A stretch of DNA of 64,000 nucleotides from Mariniphaga sediminis (GTDB lineage Bacteria; Bacteroidota; Bacteroidia; Bacteroidales; Prolixibacteraceae), in assembly GCF_003573545.1 (NCBI RefSeq), contig NZ_QWET01000004.1, forward strand, positions 62,001 to 126,000, in the 5' to 3' direction. Under the pieces are notes generated by a model. That model did not search any database and was not told where the DNA came from. It saw nothing but the letters and a program-made list of their open reading frames with translations. Shown here piece by piece: positions 17,072 to 25,888 of this stretch. Position 1 is the stretch's first letter. Each line of letters opens with the position of its first letter. The position numbers and the translations under genes are program-made.

Positions 17072-18238
17072 CTATTTCTCCTTTTTAAGAATACTCATTT
17101 TATATTGCCCCACGGTCATGCCTGTATTCTTTTTGAAAGCACGATTAAATGAACTTACTGAACCAAAACCGGAAATAAGAGCAATATCATTCAGCGATGA
17201 AGTATCCCCCATCCCGCTTTCAAGTAAAGAAATGGAATAATTTACACGATAACTATTTATAAAATCGTTAAAGCTTTGCTGGAACTCAGTGTTAATCAAA
17301 TTCGACAAGTACGTTCTGTTAGTATTTAGTTCCCTGCAAAGTTCCGTTATTTTAAGCTCAGAATCCAGATAAATTTTGTTTGTTTCCAAAAGTTTCAACA
17401 AAGCACTTTTCAGTTTTTCCTTCCGCAGTTCAACAGAATTCTTCGCAACAAAAACATCTTCTCCTTCATCTTCGTCCAGGGATCTGATTGTAAAATCCTG
17501 CCGGTTTCCCTGCAAGCCGATAACAAAAAATAAGGTACTGAACAACGCAGAGGGAATGGCAAGTATTAAATTGTTTTCAAAAAATAAGCCGCGTCCCAAA
17601 ATGTTTACCACAAAACTGGCAATAGAAGTCAGAAGAAAAGAAACAGTTAACAATTTCACCCAAACCAATTCCCTTCCTTCCATGTTTGAATAAAAATTTG
17701 CGATACGTTGATTATATTTTTTTGCCAGCTGATAACCAAAAAATAAATACAAAAGCGTTTGTAACCCAAAAACAACACGGCTTAGAAAAAATACTGTGGC
17801 TGCTAATTTAAAAGGCAAAGACGTTTCGTGTGCACCCCATCTGTTTTTAACCAAAACAGATTCATAATAATATTCTTCCTCATCCGGACTTAAAAAAAAG
17901 CCTGTTACAAACAAGACGACAAATAACGTTAATGCCGGAATAAAATGCAGAATATACGATCTTTTCAGCTCTAAATCACAGGTGAGCAGGCGGACATAAA
18001 TATAGTATATCGGATAAACAGAAAGCCCGGTCAGGAGGTAAATACTGTCAAGCTTTAGATATAAAGCTTTGCACCCAAGAAAAAAGGTTGCATGGCATCC
18101 GTACAGGACCGCTACCACCATCATAAAAAACCCCAGCCAATAGCGGGCCTTGTTTACCGAAAATTTGTTGGTTATAAAAACAACCGACCAAAACAATGAA
18201 ACATAAATTGGTGTAAGTACAATGACTTCCCTAAACAT
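17072..18238 (-). CDS. AraC-family regulator with multi-pass membrane N-terminus
   Basis: The 388-residue protein has about seven hydrophobic helices in residues 1-245, then a linker and a C-terminal AraC HTH domain (about 285-385) with LCRELNTNRTYLSNLINTEF and ISGFGSVSSFNRAFKKNTGMTVGQY. Similar seven-helix AraC proteins are common in Bacteroidota; they are presumed to transmit a membrane or periplasmic cue to DNA. It is convergent with the SARP-type regulator gene (33 bases between them) and divergent from the secreted protein pair at 18341, with which it shares a 100-base promoter region. That arrangement makes the pair a plausible target. Confidence 0.9.
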   Translation of the reverse strand: MFREVIVLTPIYVSLFWSVVFITNKFSVNKARYWLGFFMMVVAVLYGCHATFFLGCKALYLKLDSIYLLTGLSVYPIYYIYVRLLTCDLELKRSYILHFIPALTLFVVLFVTGFFLSPDEEEYYYESVLVKNRWGAHETSLPFKLAATVFFLSRVVFGLQTLLYLFFGYQLAKKYNQRIANFYSNMEGRELVWVKLLTVSFLLTSIASFVVNILGRGLFFENNLILAIPSALFSTLFFVIGLQGNRQDFTIRSLDEDEGEDVFVAKNSVELRKEKLKSALLKLLETNKIYLDSELKITELCRELNTNRTYLSNLINTEFQQSFNDFINSYRVNYSISLLESGMGDTSSLNDIALISGFGSVSSFNRAFKKNTGMTVGQYKMSILKKEK

Positions 18239-18283
18239 ACCTAAAAATGTACATTTTGACGTTTTAAATTTACGATTTAAACA

Positions 18284-18312
18284 TTTATGAACTTTGCCTT
18301 GCCATACATTTG
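18284..18312 (+). promoter_or_regulatory. Candidate promoter of the secreted protein pair
   Basis: TACATTTG at 18305-18312 is an exact TAnnTTTG element. TTTA at 18284-18287 lies 17 bases upstream and is one mismatch from the -33 TTTG element. The ATG at 18341 is 28 bases downstream. Confidence 0.5.
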
Positions 18313-18340
18313 ATGAAATGAATACATAAAATTAAGATTT

Positions 18341-19357
18341 ATGAAAAAGATTGCCTTCATTTCCTCACTCATTATTTTAGCAATGACCGTTGAGGCACAA
18401 AAAGTTGCATTGCATTCAGCCACAGGTACCCAACACTTTACCGGCACCAGTGCTTTTATATCGGCATATAACGCTGCCAATTCCGGGGATACAATCTATT
18501 TGCCGGGCGGAGGTTTCTCCTCTCCGGCAAACATCGATAAACAATTATGGGTTTTAGGAGCCGGCCATTATCCCGATTCTACCCAGGCTACGGCAAAAAC
18601 ATTTATCAATGGAAACATTGCACTTTCCGAGAATGCTAACGGATTTCGTCTGGAAGGTGTGCATATTAACGGAAGTATTATTTTTGACAACAATGAATCC
18701 GTTGACAATGTAATCATTAAGTATTGCAAAGTTGAGAATGACCTGAATGTGCAGGGAAGCTTAATTACACCTTCGTTCAACCTGACCATCATTAACAGTG
18801 TATTTTCAGGTAGCTATTTTTACCTTTCCAATGCCCAGAATGCCGGCATATTTAATTCGATTATTCAGGGAAAAATTCTAAACAGTTTTGGCAATTTCTT
18901 CGAAAACAATATCCTGATGTTTTCTTACACGGGGTATACAAATTATTACACCATTTCAGGTGATAACAATCTATGTAATAATAATATTTTCTTAAACGCC
19001 AGTAACAGGTATTTATCAGGTGTTTCCAATCAAACGAATAACAATATTTTTGTTACAACACCTAATTTAGGTACTACTCCTATTTCATCAGGGAATTACT
19101 ACCCGGTGCCCCAAAATACTATTTTCATTAACCAAACAGGAAATGCTTTTAGCTATGACCACAATTACCACCTGCAATCACCGGCCACTTATCCGGGAAT
19201 TGACAATACAGAAACAGGTCTTTATGGAGGCACTCACGGATATAAAGAGGGAGCTGTTCCTTCCAACCCACACATTCAGGTACAAAATATTGCCACTACC
19301 ACCGACACTGAAGGGAACTTAAGCGTACAAATTAAAGCAGTAGCCCAAGATCAGTAA
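18341..19357 (+). CDS. Secreted right-handed beta-helix-like protein
   Basis: This 338-residue protein begins with a signal peptide (residues 1-19, ending VEAQ). An opening (AFISAYNAANSGDTIYLPGG) resembles pectate-lyase/NosD-type beta-helix proteins, followed by repeated short strands rich in Asn, Ile and Ser (for example VDNVIIKYCKVENDLNV and LCNNNIFLN). No catalytic residues can be named. It lacks a recognisable T9SS C-terminal domain, ending in VQIKAVAQDQ. It is two bases upstream of the T9SS cargo gene, so the two are co-transcribed and may form a surface pair; the function is not known. Confidence 0.75.
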   Translation: MKKIAFISSLIILAMTVEAQKVALHSATGTQHFTGTSAFISAYNAANSGDTIYLPGGGFSSPANIDKQLWVLGAGHYPDSTQATAKTFINGNIALSENANGFRLEGVHINGSIIFDNNESVDNVIIKYCKVENDLNVQGSLITPSFNLTIINSVFSGSYFYLSNAQNAGIFNSIIQGKILNSFGNFFENNILMFSYTGYTNYYTISGDNNLCNNNIFLNASNRYLSGVSNQTNNNIFVTTPNLGTTPISSGNYYPVPQNTIFINQTGNAFSYDHNYHLQSPATYPGIDNTETGLYGGTHGYKEGAVPSNPHIQVQNIATTTDTEGNLSVQIKAVAQDQ

Positions 19358-19359
19358 TT

Positions 19360-22300
19360 ATGAAAAAGATAAAATTAATACTGATTTTCATCTTTTCGTT
19401 TATCTGGGGGGTCAAAGCACAAACCAATCTGGCAAGCTACGAATATTGGTTTAACGGCGATTATGCAACCAAACAGGTAGCTACTTTACCCCCGACAGGG
19501 CAACATCACCTTGCCGCCAACATCGATGCTTCCTCCCTTCCGGATGGAGTAAATGTCCTCCACATCCGTTACAAAGATGAAAATGGGTTATACAGCAGCA
19601 CGTTAAGCAAAGTATTCTATAAAAACACAGCGCTTCTTGTGCCAAACAAAAAGCTGTCAGAATATGAGCTTTGGTTTAACAACGACTATGGGAATAAACA
19701 GGTCTTTGAGATCTCCCCCACAATCCAACATCAACTTATAACTACTTTAGATGCTTCAGGCTTACCCGATGGTGTAAATCTGCTTCATATCCGTTATAAA
19801 GATGAAATGGGATTATTCAGCAGCACCTTAAGCAAAGTCTTTTATAAAAACACCGAGCAACTTACAACCGGTAAAAAACTTGTCGAATATGAATTTTGGT
19901 TTAACAACGACTATAATAATCTGCAAATAGTTCCGGTTACTGCAACTGTTCAGCACCAGTTGGTAACAGATATTGATGCCACTGTATTACCTGACGGTGT
20001 GAATGTTCTGAACATTCGATACAAAGACGAAAAAGGAATATACAGCAGTACCTTAAGCAAAGTCTTTTACAAACCGGAGAAAAACCTGGAGAAAAACAAT
20101 AAACTGATTGCTTACAGGTATTGGGTCGACGATGATTTTGAAAATGTAGTATTTAATCACATAGAACCTGCTGCCAAACAATTGAATATTTTGGACAATC
20201 TCGACATGTCCCAACTTGCAATGGGGGAGCATACCTTACATTTTCAATTCCTTGATTCAACCGGATTATGGAGTCTGGTAACCACAAACAGCATTACAAA
20301 AACAGCTATTCCGGTATCTGCCTTTTCCGTTTCAAATACTGTCCTTTGTGAAAACAGCACCCTCCAGTTCGTCAACGAAAGTCTTGATGCAGATACCTGG
20401 CTTTGGAATTTCGGAGACGGAAATACTTCTGCAGAATTTGAGCCGGAGCATGTTTTTAGTGCACCTGGTAATTTTGAGGTAAGTTTAACGGCAACCGACT
20501 CGGGCACAGGACGCGACAGCATTTTTACTCAAACGCTTACGGTTTATCCGACTTACCAGGTTGAAAAATCAGCTGAAATTTGTGAAGGTGAAAGCTACAC
20601 TTTCGAAGGGGCCGTTTATACTGAATCTGGCGAATACTCTCACACCTTCACCTCAGTTAACGGTTGTGACAGTGTCATTACATTGACACTGACAGTACAT
20701 CCGACTTATAATGTGATGTATGCAGGTGAAGATGCTTCTTCCAATTATCTTGTAAACGATACTTTTGAAGAAACTCCGCTTAATACATTTCCCGATGACT
20801 GGGCCATCCGATATTCGGGTACAGGATATGATGACCACTATGTTGTAGATAACCCGGTGAAAAACGGAATTCATGCATTAAAAGTTTCCGGTTCCGGCTG
20901 GGCGGCAAACTTTAGCAAAAAGGTTGATAACATTCCGGATAATGTGGTATTGGAAGGTTGGATACGCGCCGAAAATGTTACTTCCGGAGGAAGGTGCGGT
21001 TTGGGAATCGGAAATCCGGATGTTGGAAGCTGGGGCGCTTATCGGGCCAGGGTTGAATTTTATAATGGCAACCTTATCACATTTTATTATACCGGAAATT
21101 CCGGCGGCTATGGAACACAATATGTCCTGCAGCCTGCTTTATCAAACACCTGGTATCATATAAAAATAGAAACCGATGCGGTTGCCGAAACTTACAAAGT
21201 GTACATCAATGGAGAACAGGCCAGCTCCACCACAGGGGGAGAAACCATTAATGATTTTCCGCTCTATACGAATATATCAGCCACATCTGTGGAAATCTAC
21301 GGAAACAGCCTGATCTATTTTGATGATATAAAAATGTTTGAAAACGGGAGTTCTTCCGTTATTGTGTGTGAAAACGAATTGCCTTATGTTTTTGGCGAAC
21401 AGGAACTCCATGCGAGTGGAACTTATGTTGAAACTTTTCAAACAATATATGGCTGCGATTCCGTAGTAACACTCAATCTGACCGTTAACCCGGTTTACAA
21501 CCATACGGAAACTGCATCCATTTGCGAAGGAGAAAGCTATAACTTCGGAGGAACAGATTATACCGAATCCGGCGACTACGCACACACCTTCGCCTCGGTA
21601 AATAATTGTGACAGTGTTGTTACCCTAAAGCTGACGGTGAGCCCAGTGTATGATGTAGCTATTGCAGACACCATTTATAAAGATGAATTACCCTATAGCT
21701 TTGGAGGGCAGAACCTAAGTGAGAGCGGGGTGTATTCCAATACCTTTACTTCGATAGCAGGTTGTGACAGTGCAGTCACCCTTACACTAACGGTTATAGA
21801 ATATTCTGTGCCGGTTGCAGTTTGCCATCCCGTAACAATTGATTTAGACAAAACAGGGTTCTATACGCTTTCCAGAACAGATCTGGAAAGTATTGCAGCA
21901 GGGTCCAATGACGCGAATACTGGTTTTTCGGATCTAATAATTTCGGTCACACCCAATAAGTTTACATGCGAAAATGCCGGCAAAACCCTGGACGTAATGG
22001 TGATAGTAACAAACGAAGATAATTATTCCGACACTTGTTACACTGCTATTTCAGTTGCCGATAATACTCCCCCACAGGTTGATTGCCGCGATTTGGAGAT
22101 TTACCTCGATGAAAATGGCCAGGCCTCTATCGATATAAATGAAACGTATGCCAGCTCCCGGGACGCCTGTGGAATTGAAAAAATCACAACACTCAAAGAA
22201 ATTTTTACTTGCGATGATCTGGGCTACAACTATTTCTCTGCGTCAGTAACCGATGTTCACGAAAACAAAACGACCTGTCAAAACATCCTGGCAGTTTTTG

Positions 22301-23445
22301 ATACCATCAGGCCAGTATTTGATCCTATGGGTAATATTGAGGTTGCGGCTCCGATAGGGGAATGCAAGGCGACCATAAATTATCCCAAAATAATGGCTAC
22401 TGACAACTGCGGAATAGACAACCTGTTCCTTTACGAAGGACTTGGTCCGGATGGCCAATTCCCGGTTGGAACGACCACAGAACGTTGGATAGCTGCAGAT
22501 GTTTCGGGCAACAACGACACCCTGACTTTTGAGGTGAAAGTGCTTGACAATCCCGCGGCCCCCTTCTTGGATGCCGTTCCCAATACAGAAATACCAGAAG
22601 ATGCTGACTGGTTCACGGAAATACTAACGGGCATTTCCGACGGTTCAGAATGTGAAGAGTACCCGCTCCGTTTTACCTTGTCATTCGAAAACGACCAACT
22701 CCTCGAATCACATTCCCTTAGTTACACAGACGGAGATAATGTAGCGCTCCTTAAGTTACTACCGGCCCAGAATGCAAGTGGCGAAACAAATGCAACAATT
22801 ACACTGACAAATTCTGAAACAGGACAGGAAACCAGTATCAATTTCAATCTCAAAATCGCTCCAGTCAATGATCCGCCCTACCTTGTTCATCCGGTACAGA
22901 ATCTGGTAATGAAAGCGGGCGATTCACTGAAAGTGGCTTTTAGCCCTGAAAAAGGTATCATTTTCGATGATGTAGACGAAAACGATATGCTGCAACTTTC
23001 TGTTCAGCCGGAAGACGGAAGCACATTGCCTGAATGGCTGGTGTTCAAAAATGATACGTTATGGGCCTTCCCGACAGCAGCCGACACGGGTTGTATAAAG
23101 CTGCTCCTTGTAGCAATAGATCTGGAAGGAGAACAAGCAAACAATCCATTTACACTTTGCAGTGACTTTTTTGTAGGAACGAACCTGCTAAATTCCCGGG
23201 GACTGAAAGTTTACCCAAATCCTTCCACAGGGAAAGTTTATATCGAACTTACCCAAACAGGAAACAGAAAAACTGATGTTTCGGTCTCAAATATTCTGGG
23301 ACAGGAAATTTTGCATAAAGTTTTCCCGTCAGAAGGACGTTTGGAAATAGATCTATCCGGTCAGGTCAGTGGCATGTATCTATTTAAAATACGGGGAGAC
23401 GGCATCGAATCAAATCAAAAAATAATACTCCATCGGGAGCATTAA
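19360..23445 (+). CDS. Large T9SS-secreted multidomain surface protein
   Basis: This 1361-residue protein has a signal peptide (1-21). Four tandem units of about 75 residues follow (24-316, WFNNDY...LPDGVN..IRYKDE...SSTLSKVFYK), then a PKD domain (about 318-397; WLWNFGDGNTSAEFEPEHVF). Several 'CEGESYTF...VNGCDSVVTLTLTV' units are interrupted by a LamG-like domain (about 460-667). HYR/Ig-like and cadherin-like regions lead to a T9SS type A sorting domain (1281-1361) starting GLKVYPNPSTGKVYIEL. The protein should cross the outer membrane by T9SS and be anchored or released. The units suggest adhesion or carbohydrate binding; I see no catalytic domain. Its partner gene is two bases upstream, and a palindromic terminator follows. 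Confidence 0.9.
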   Translation: MKKIKLILIFIFSFIWGVKAQTNLASYEYWFNGDYATKQVATLPPTGQHHLAANIDASSLPDGVNVLHIRYKDENGLYSSTLSKVFYKNTALLVPNKKLSEYELWFNNDYGNKQVFEISPTIQHQLITTLDASGLPDGVNLLHIRYKDEMGLFSSTLSKVFYKNTEQLTTGKKLVEYEFWFNNDYNNLQIVPVTATVQHQLVTDIDATVLPDGVNVLNIRYKDEKGIYSSTLSKVFYKPEKNLEKNNKLIAYRYWVDDDFENVVFNHIEPAAKQLNILDNLDMSQLAMGEHTLHFQFLDSTGLWSLVTTNSITKTAIPVSAFSVSNTVLCENSTLQFVNESLDADTWLWNFGDGNTSAEFEPEHVFSAPGNFEVSLTATDSGTGRDSIFTQTLTVYPTYQVEKSAEICEGESYTFEGAVYTESGEYSHTFTSVNGCDSVITLTLTVHPTYNVMYAGEDASSNYLVNDTFEETPLNTFPDDWAIRYSGTGYDDHYVVDNPVKNGIHALKVSGSGWAANFSKKVDNIPDNVVLEGWIRAENVTSGGRCGLGIGNPDVGSWGAYRARVEFYNGNLITFYYTGNSGGYGTQYVLQPALSNTWYHIKIETDAVAETYKVYINGEQASSTTGGETINDFPLYTNISATSVEIYGNSLIYFDDIKMFENGSSSVIVCENELPYVFGEQELHASGTYVETFQTIYGCDSVVTLNLTVNPVYNHTETASICEGESYNFGGTDYTESGDYAHTFASVNNCDSVVTLKLTVSPVYDVAIADTIYKDELPYSFGGQNLSESGVYSNTFTSIAGCDSAVTLTLTVIEYSVPVAVCHPVTIDLDKTGFYTLSRTDLESIAAGSNDANTGFSDLIISVTPNKFTCENAGKTLDVMVIVTNEDNYSDTCYTAISVADNTPPQVDCRDLEIYLDENGQASIDINETYASSRDACGIEKITTLKEIFTCDDLGYNYFSASVTDVHENKTTCQNILAVFDTIRPVFDPMGNIEVAAPIGECKATINYPKIMATDNCGIDNLFLYEGLGPDGQFPVGTTTERWIAADVSGNNDTLTFEVKVLDNPAAPFLDAVPNTEIPEDADWFTEILTGISDGSECEEYPLRFTLSFENDQLLESHSLSYTDGDNVALLKLLPAQNASGETNATITLTNSETGQETSINFNLKIAPVNDPPYLVHPVQNLVMKAGDSLKVAFSPEKGIIFDDVDENDMLQLSVQPEDGSTLPEWLVFKNDTLWAFPTAADTGCIKLLLVAIDLEGEQANNPFTLCSDFFVGTNLLNSRGLKVYPNPSTGKVYIELTQTGNRKTDVSVSNILGQEILHKVFPSEGRLEIDLSGQVSGMYLFKIRGDGIESNQKIILHREH
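19429..20310 (+). repeat. Tandem 225-bp repeats inside the T9SS cargo gene
   Basis: Units start at 19429, 19654, 19879 and 20104, exactly 225 bases (75 codons) apart. The first three are close copies at protein level, sharing LPDGVN, RYKDE and SSTLSKVFYK; the fourth is diverged and shortened. The exact spacing points to in-frame duplication. Confidence 0.9.
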
Positions 23446-23458
23446 AAAATAATACATT

Positions 23459-23502
23459 AGTCATACTATGGCTTGACTTGAAGCCATAGTATGACTTTTT
23501 TT
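23459..23502 (+). terminator. Strong palindromic terminator, also a repeat copy
   Basis: A perfect 16-bp stem (23459-23474 with 23481-23496, core TCATACTATGGCTT) with a 6-base loop is followed by a T-run. It can terminate the T9SS cargo transcript. The core TCATACTATG recurs at 23894, so the hairpin belongs to a repeated palindrome family as well as serving as terminator. Confidence 0.85.
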
Positions 23503-23516
23503 GAAAAAAGGTGTCG

Positions 23517-23933
23517 CTATATCAGAACCTCATCCACACTTTTGCGAAGAAAATCGCGGGTGTAGTAATCGGCATCCACAATTTCGCCGTTCCAAACCAC
23601 AATGTCAAGATCAATGGTACGGGGACCAAACCGGGGTGCTTTCCGGTCACGCCCTAATCGATCCTCTATCTTTTTGAGCAGGCGTTTCAGCTCTTTCTTT
23701 TTATGCGGTGTTTCAATCTTTACCGCCCCGTTAGTAAAATCGGGCTGGTTCTCAATGCCAATGGGTTTCGTTTTAACCAATGCTGAAATCTTTTTTATTT
23801 CCACCTCACTACTCAAAATCTTGAGCATTTTTGAAATATTTTCTTCGGCATCAATGTTGGATCCAATGCCAATAATAACAACATTTGGAATTGTCATACT
23901 ATGACTCGAAGTCGCGGTATGACTGGTTTTCAT
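23517..23933 (-). CDS. folK: 2-amino-4-hydroxy-6-hydroxymethyldihydropteridine pyrophosphokinase
   Basis: From ATG 23933 this is a 138-residue HPPK, the folate-pathway enzyme that pyrophosphorylates 6-hydroxymethyl-dihydropterin. Visible signatures are VVIIGIGSNIDAEENI near the start, PDFTNGAVKIET, and the family signature RxxRxxPRTIDLDIV (here RKAPRFGPRTIDLDIVVW). The sequence is somewhat short compared with the usual 150-160 residues. Three starts are possible. TTG 23951 is unlikely; ATG 23933 has a GGAG eight bases upstream; ATG 23897 would exclude the palindrome at 23893-23923 from the coding region. I prefer 23933 on the ribosome-binding site, in which case the palindrome encodes an odd Ser/Thr/His-rich N-terminus. 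Confidence 0.9.
   Translation of the reverse strand: MKTSHTATSSHSMTIPNVVIIGIGSNIDAEENISKMLKILSSEVEIKKISALVKTKPIGIENQPDFTNGAVKIETPHKKKELKRLLKKIEDRLGRDRKAPRFGPRTIDLDIVVWNGEIVDADYYTRDFLRKSVDEVLI
23893..23923. repeat. Palindromic repeat at the folK start
   Basis: Left arm GTCATACTATGACT (23893-23906) and right arm AGTCGCGGTATGAC (23910-23923) pair over 14 positions with two wobbles and one mismatch around a CGA loop. The left arm shares TCATACTATG with the hairpin at 23459, and a half copy (ATACCATGACTC) lies at about 24000-24011. Confidence 0.75.
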
Positions 23934-24014
23934 TTTAAAATCTCCAGACAAAATTTCCTCTTTTTAACAAAACATAATCAATCAATTTCCCTTTTCTAAT
24001 ACCATGACTCAGAT

Positions 24015-24365
24015 TCAGGGGCCTTCCATAGTCACCGAAACCGATTTGGCAAAGCGGAGCGCATGAGGCTTGTCCACCTCCACTTTTGCCCATTTTACTT
24101 TTTTATCTTCAAGAATGAGGTCAAGAATTTTCCGGGTTAATACTTCCAGTAATTTGAACTGTCCTTCCTGTACCAATGCAATCACTTTTTTGGTAATGGT
24201 TTTATAATCCAAAATATCCACCGGTTCATCCGCCTCCAGCGCTTTGGGGGAAATCGCTGTTTCCATCTCAAAATTGATAATCACATCCTGCTTGTTGACC
24301 AGTTCTTCCGGATTAAACCCGATATACGTCCGCAGTAAAAGATTTTTAACTTTTATTCTTGCCAT
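24015..24365 (-). CDS. folX: Dihydroneopterin triphosphate 2'-epimerase-like protein (FolX)
   Basis: The 116-residue protein belongs to the dihydroneopterin aldolase/epimerase fold. It matches E. coli FolX as I remember it more closely than FolB along its length: IKVKNLLLRTYIGF, a KQDVIIN segment, LDYKTITKKVI, FKLLEVLTRKILDLI and EVDKPHALRFAKSVSVTM. FolX epimerises dihydroneopterin triphosphate toward the monapterin series. It lies between folK and a FolM/PTR1-like reductase gene with 11 bases to the latter. A broader dihydroneopterin aldolase activity cannot be excluded, since no other folB is in the window. Confidence 0.8.
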   Translation of the reverse strand: MARIKVKNLLLRTYIGFNPEELVNKQDVIINFEMETAISPKALEADEPVDILDYKTITKKVIALVQEGQFKLLEVLTRKILDLILEDKKVKWAKVEVDKPHALRFAKSVSVTMEGP

Positions 24366-24376
24366 ATTTTTATCGA

Positions 24377-25105
24377 TTAATCGTTTTGACCTAAATTCTC
24401 CCCTCCGTCAGCAAAAAGCAATTGCCCGGTAAGGTGATCATTTTCCAGGATATAGTCGATACTCTTTAGAATCGGTACTACTCCTCCCGGCTTTTTCATG
24501 GGAATATTTTCAGCCAATCCCCAAAGATACTGTTCACTTTTATCTTCGGGAGGAAGGCTAACACCCGGCGCAATAGCATTGACCCTTATATCCGGTGCAA
24601 ATTCCAGTGCCGCCATTTTAGTAAGTTCCCAAAGTGCTTTTTTAGAAAGGGAATACGCAGCAAAATTGGATTTACTTGTTGTAATGCGGGTATCCACAAA
24701 GTTAACAATATTCCCTTTTTTACAATGAAGGGCAAAATCACGCATAAGTAAAAACGGGGCTTTAAAGTTGATATTCATCTGACTGTCGAACAACCCGGTG
24801 GTTGTTTCTTTTAAATACCCTGGAAGAAAAACCGATGCATTATTCACCAGCAGGTTAAACGAACCCGTTTCTGAAACAACCAGAGGGATCAATTTTTCCA
24901 CCTCCTTTTCAGATACCAAATTTGCCTGAATGCGGGAAAAGTTTTGCTGCGGATATTTTTGTTGCAACAACGTTTCCAGCTTTTTTGCCGGCTCTTCCGA
25001 TGTATTAAAATGAATAACAACATCCCAGCCATTGCTCGCAAGATGTTCTGTAATGGACTTTCCAATACGTTTGGATGCGCCTGTCACCAATGCTGTCTTG
25101 TTCAT
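24377..25105 (-). CDS. Short-chain dehydrogenase, FolM/PTR1-like pteridine reductase
   Basis: The 242-residue SDR has the N-terminal cofactor motif TGASKRIG, whose Arg is typical of NADPH-using pteridine reductases, NNASVF in the middle, and a YSLSK catalytic pair (near 156-160). It also has VRVNAIAPG-like IRVNAIAPGV and a C-terminal LTGQLLFADGG segment. The unusual FVDTR motif in place of the common Ser-containing strand fits FolM/PTR1-type enzymes. In E. coli FolM reduces dihydromonapterin after FolX, and the adjacent FolX-like gene strongly supports that role. A general SDR is the alternative. Confidence 0.78.
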   Translation of the reverse strand: MNKTALVTGASKRIGKSITEHLASNGWDVVIHFNTSEEPAKKLETLLQQKYPQQNFSRIQANLVSEKEVEKLIPLVVSETGSFNLLVNNASVFLPGYLKETTTGLFDSQMNINFKAPFLLMRDFALHCKKGNIVNFVDTRITTSKSNFAAYSLSKKALWELTKMAALEFAPDIRVNAIAPGVSLPPEDKSEQYLWGLAENIPMKKPGGVVPILKSIDYILENDHLTGQLLFADGGENLGQND

Positions 25106-25243
25106 TCAAAAAGTTTTCTTAAAACTACAAAATCTGTATGAACAAAACACAGCTCTGCTGAAGATGTTTGAGAATGGCACAATTTTGAGCAAAACTCCCC
25201 ACCTGGTTTAGTCACAGGAAGATTAAATTCCCGGAGTCCGGTG

Positions 25244-25858
25244 CTACCTGTTTGCGTAAGTATTCAATTTTCCCAGGTATTTTCCGATAATATCGAATTC
25301 AAGGTTTACTACCGTCCCTTCCCTGAAGGTGTGAAAATTGGTAACTTCCTGGGTAAACGGAATAATGGCTACCTGGAATGAATTATCTTTTGAGTTGACC
25401 ACCGTAAGACTGACGCCGTTTACCGAAACCGATCCTTTTTCAACAGTCATGTAACCCTGTTTGGCTTTTTCAACATCGAAATCATATTCAAAAGTGTAAT
25501 ACCAGCTTCCGTCGGCCTCTTCCACCCTGGTGCAAATAGCAGTTTGATCCACATGTCCCTGCACAATGTGTCCGTCAAGGCGACCGTTCATTGCCATGCT
25601 GCGTTCGAGGTTTACTTTCGAGCCAACCTCCAATCCACCCAGGTTCGATTTCAACAAGGTCTCCTTAATGGCAGTTACCTTGTAAGTTTTTTTCTCCTTA
25701 TCTACTTCGACCACAGTTAAACAAACGCCGTTGTGTGACAGACTTTGATCAACCTTTAACTCTCCGGCAAACGAACAGGTGAGGGTAAAATGTACATTTT
25801 CCTGATCTTTTTCAATGGCGGTTACTGTTCCAAATTCTTCTATAATTCCTGAAAACAT
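25244..25858 (-). CDS. ribE: Riboflavin synthase alpha subunit
   Basis: The 204-residue protein has the two tandem lumazine-binding barrels of riboflavin synthase, starting MFSGIIEEFGTV and repeating LSHNGVCLTVVEV (first barrel) and VSVNGVSLTVVNS (second barrel). DGHIVQGHVDQTA links them. The enzyme dismutates two 6,7-dimethyl-8-ribityllumazine molecules to riboflavin in the cytoplasm. No FMN riboswitch is evident: only 30 bases separate it from cysS. A 138-base spacer follows before the SDR gene. Confidence 0.97.
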   Translation of the reverse strand: MFSGIIEEFGTVTAIEKDQENVHFTLTCSFAGELKVDQSLSHNGVCLTVVEVDKEKKTYKVTAIKETLLKSNLGGLEVGSKVNLERSMAMNGRLDGHIVQGHVDQTAICTRVEEADGSWYYTFEYDFDVEKAKQGYMTVEKGSVSVNGVSLTVVNSKDNSFQVAIIPFTQEVTNFHTFREGTVVNLEFDIIGKYLGKLNTYANR

Positions 25859-25888
25859 GGCAATTTAATATTTAAAAATACAACTTCG

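Noticed and set aside
23459-23496. Insertion sequence end
   Set aside because: No transposase, no second end of opposite orientation and no target-site duplication were found; it fits a palindromic terminator/repeat better.
25859-25888. FMN riboswitch upstream of ribE
   Set aside because: The gap is only 30 bases, too short for the aptamer, and ribE is behind cysS.
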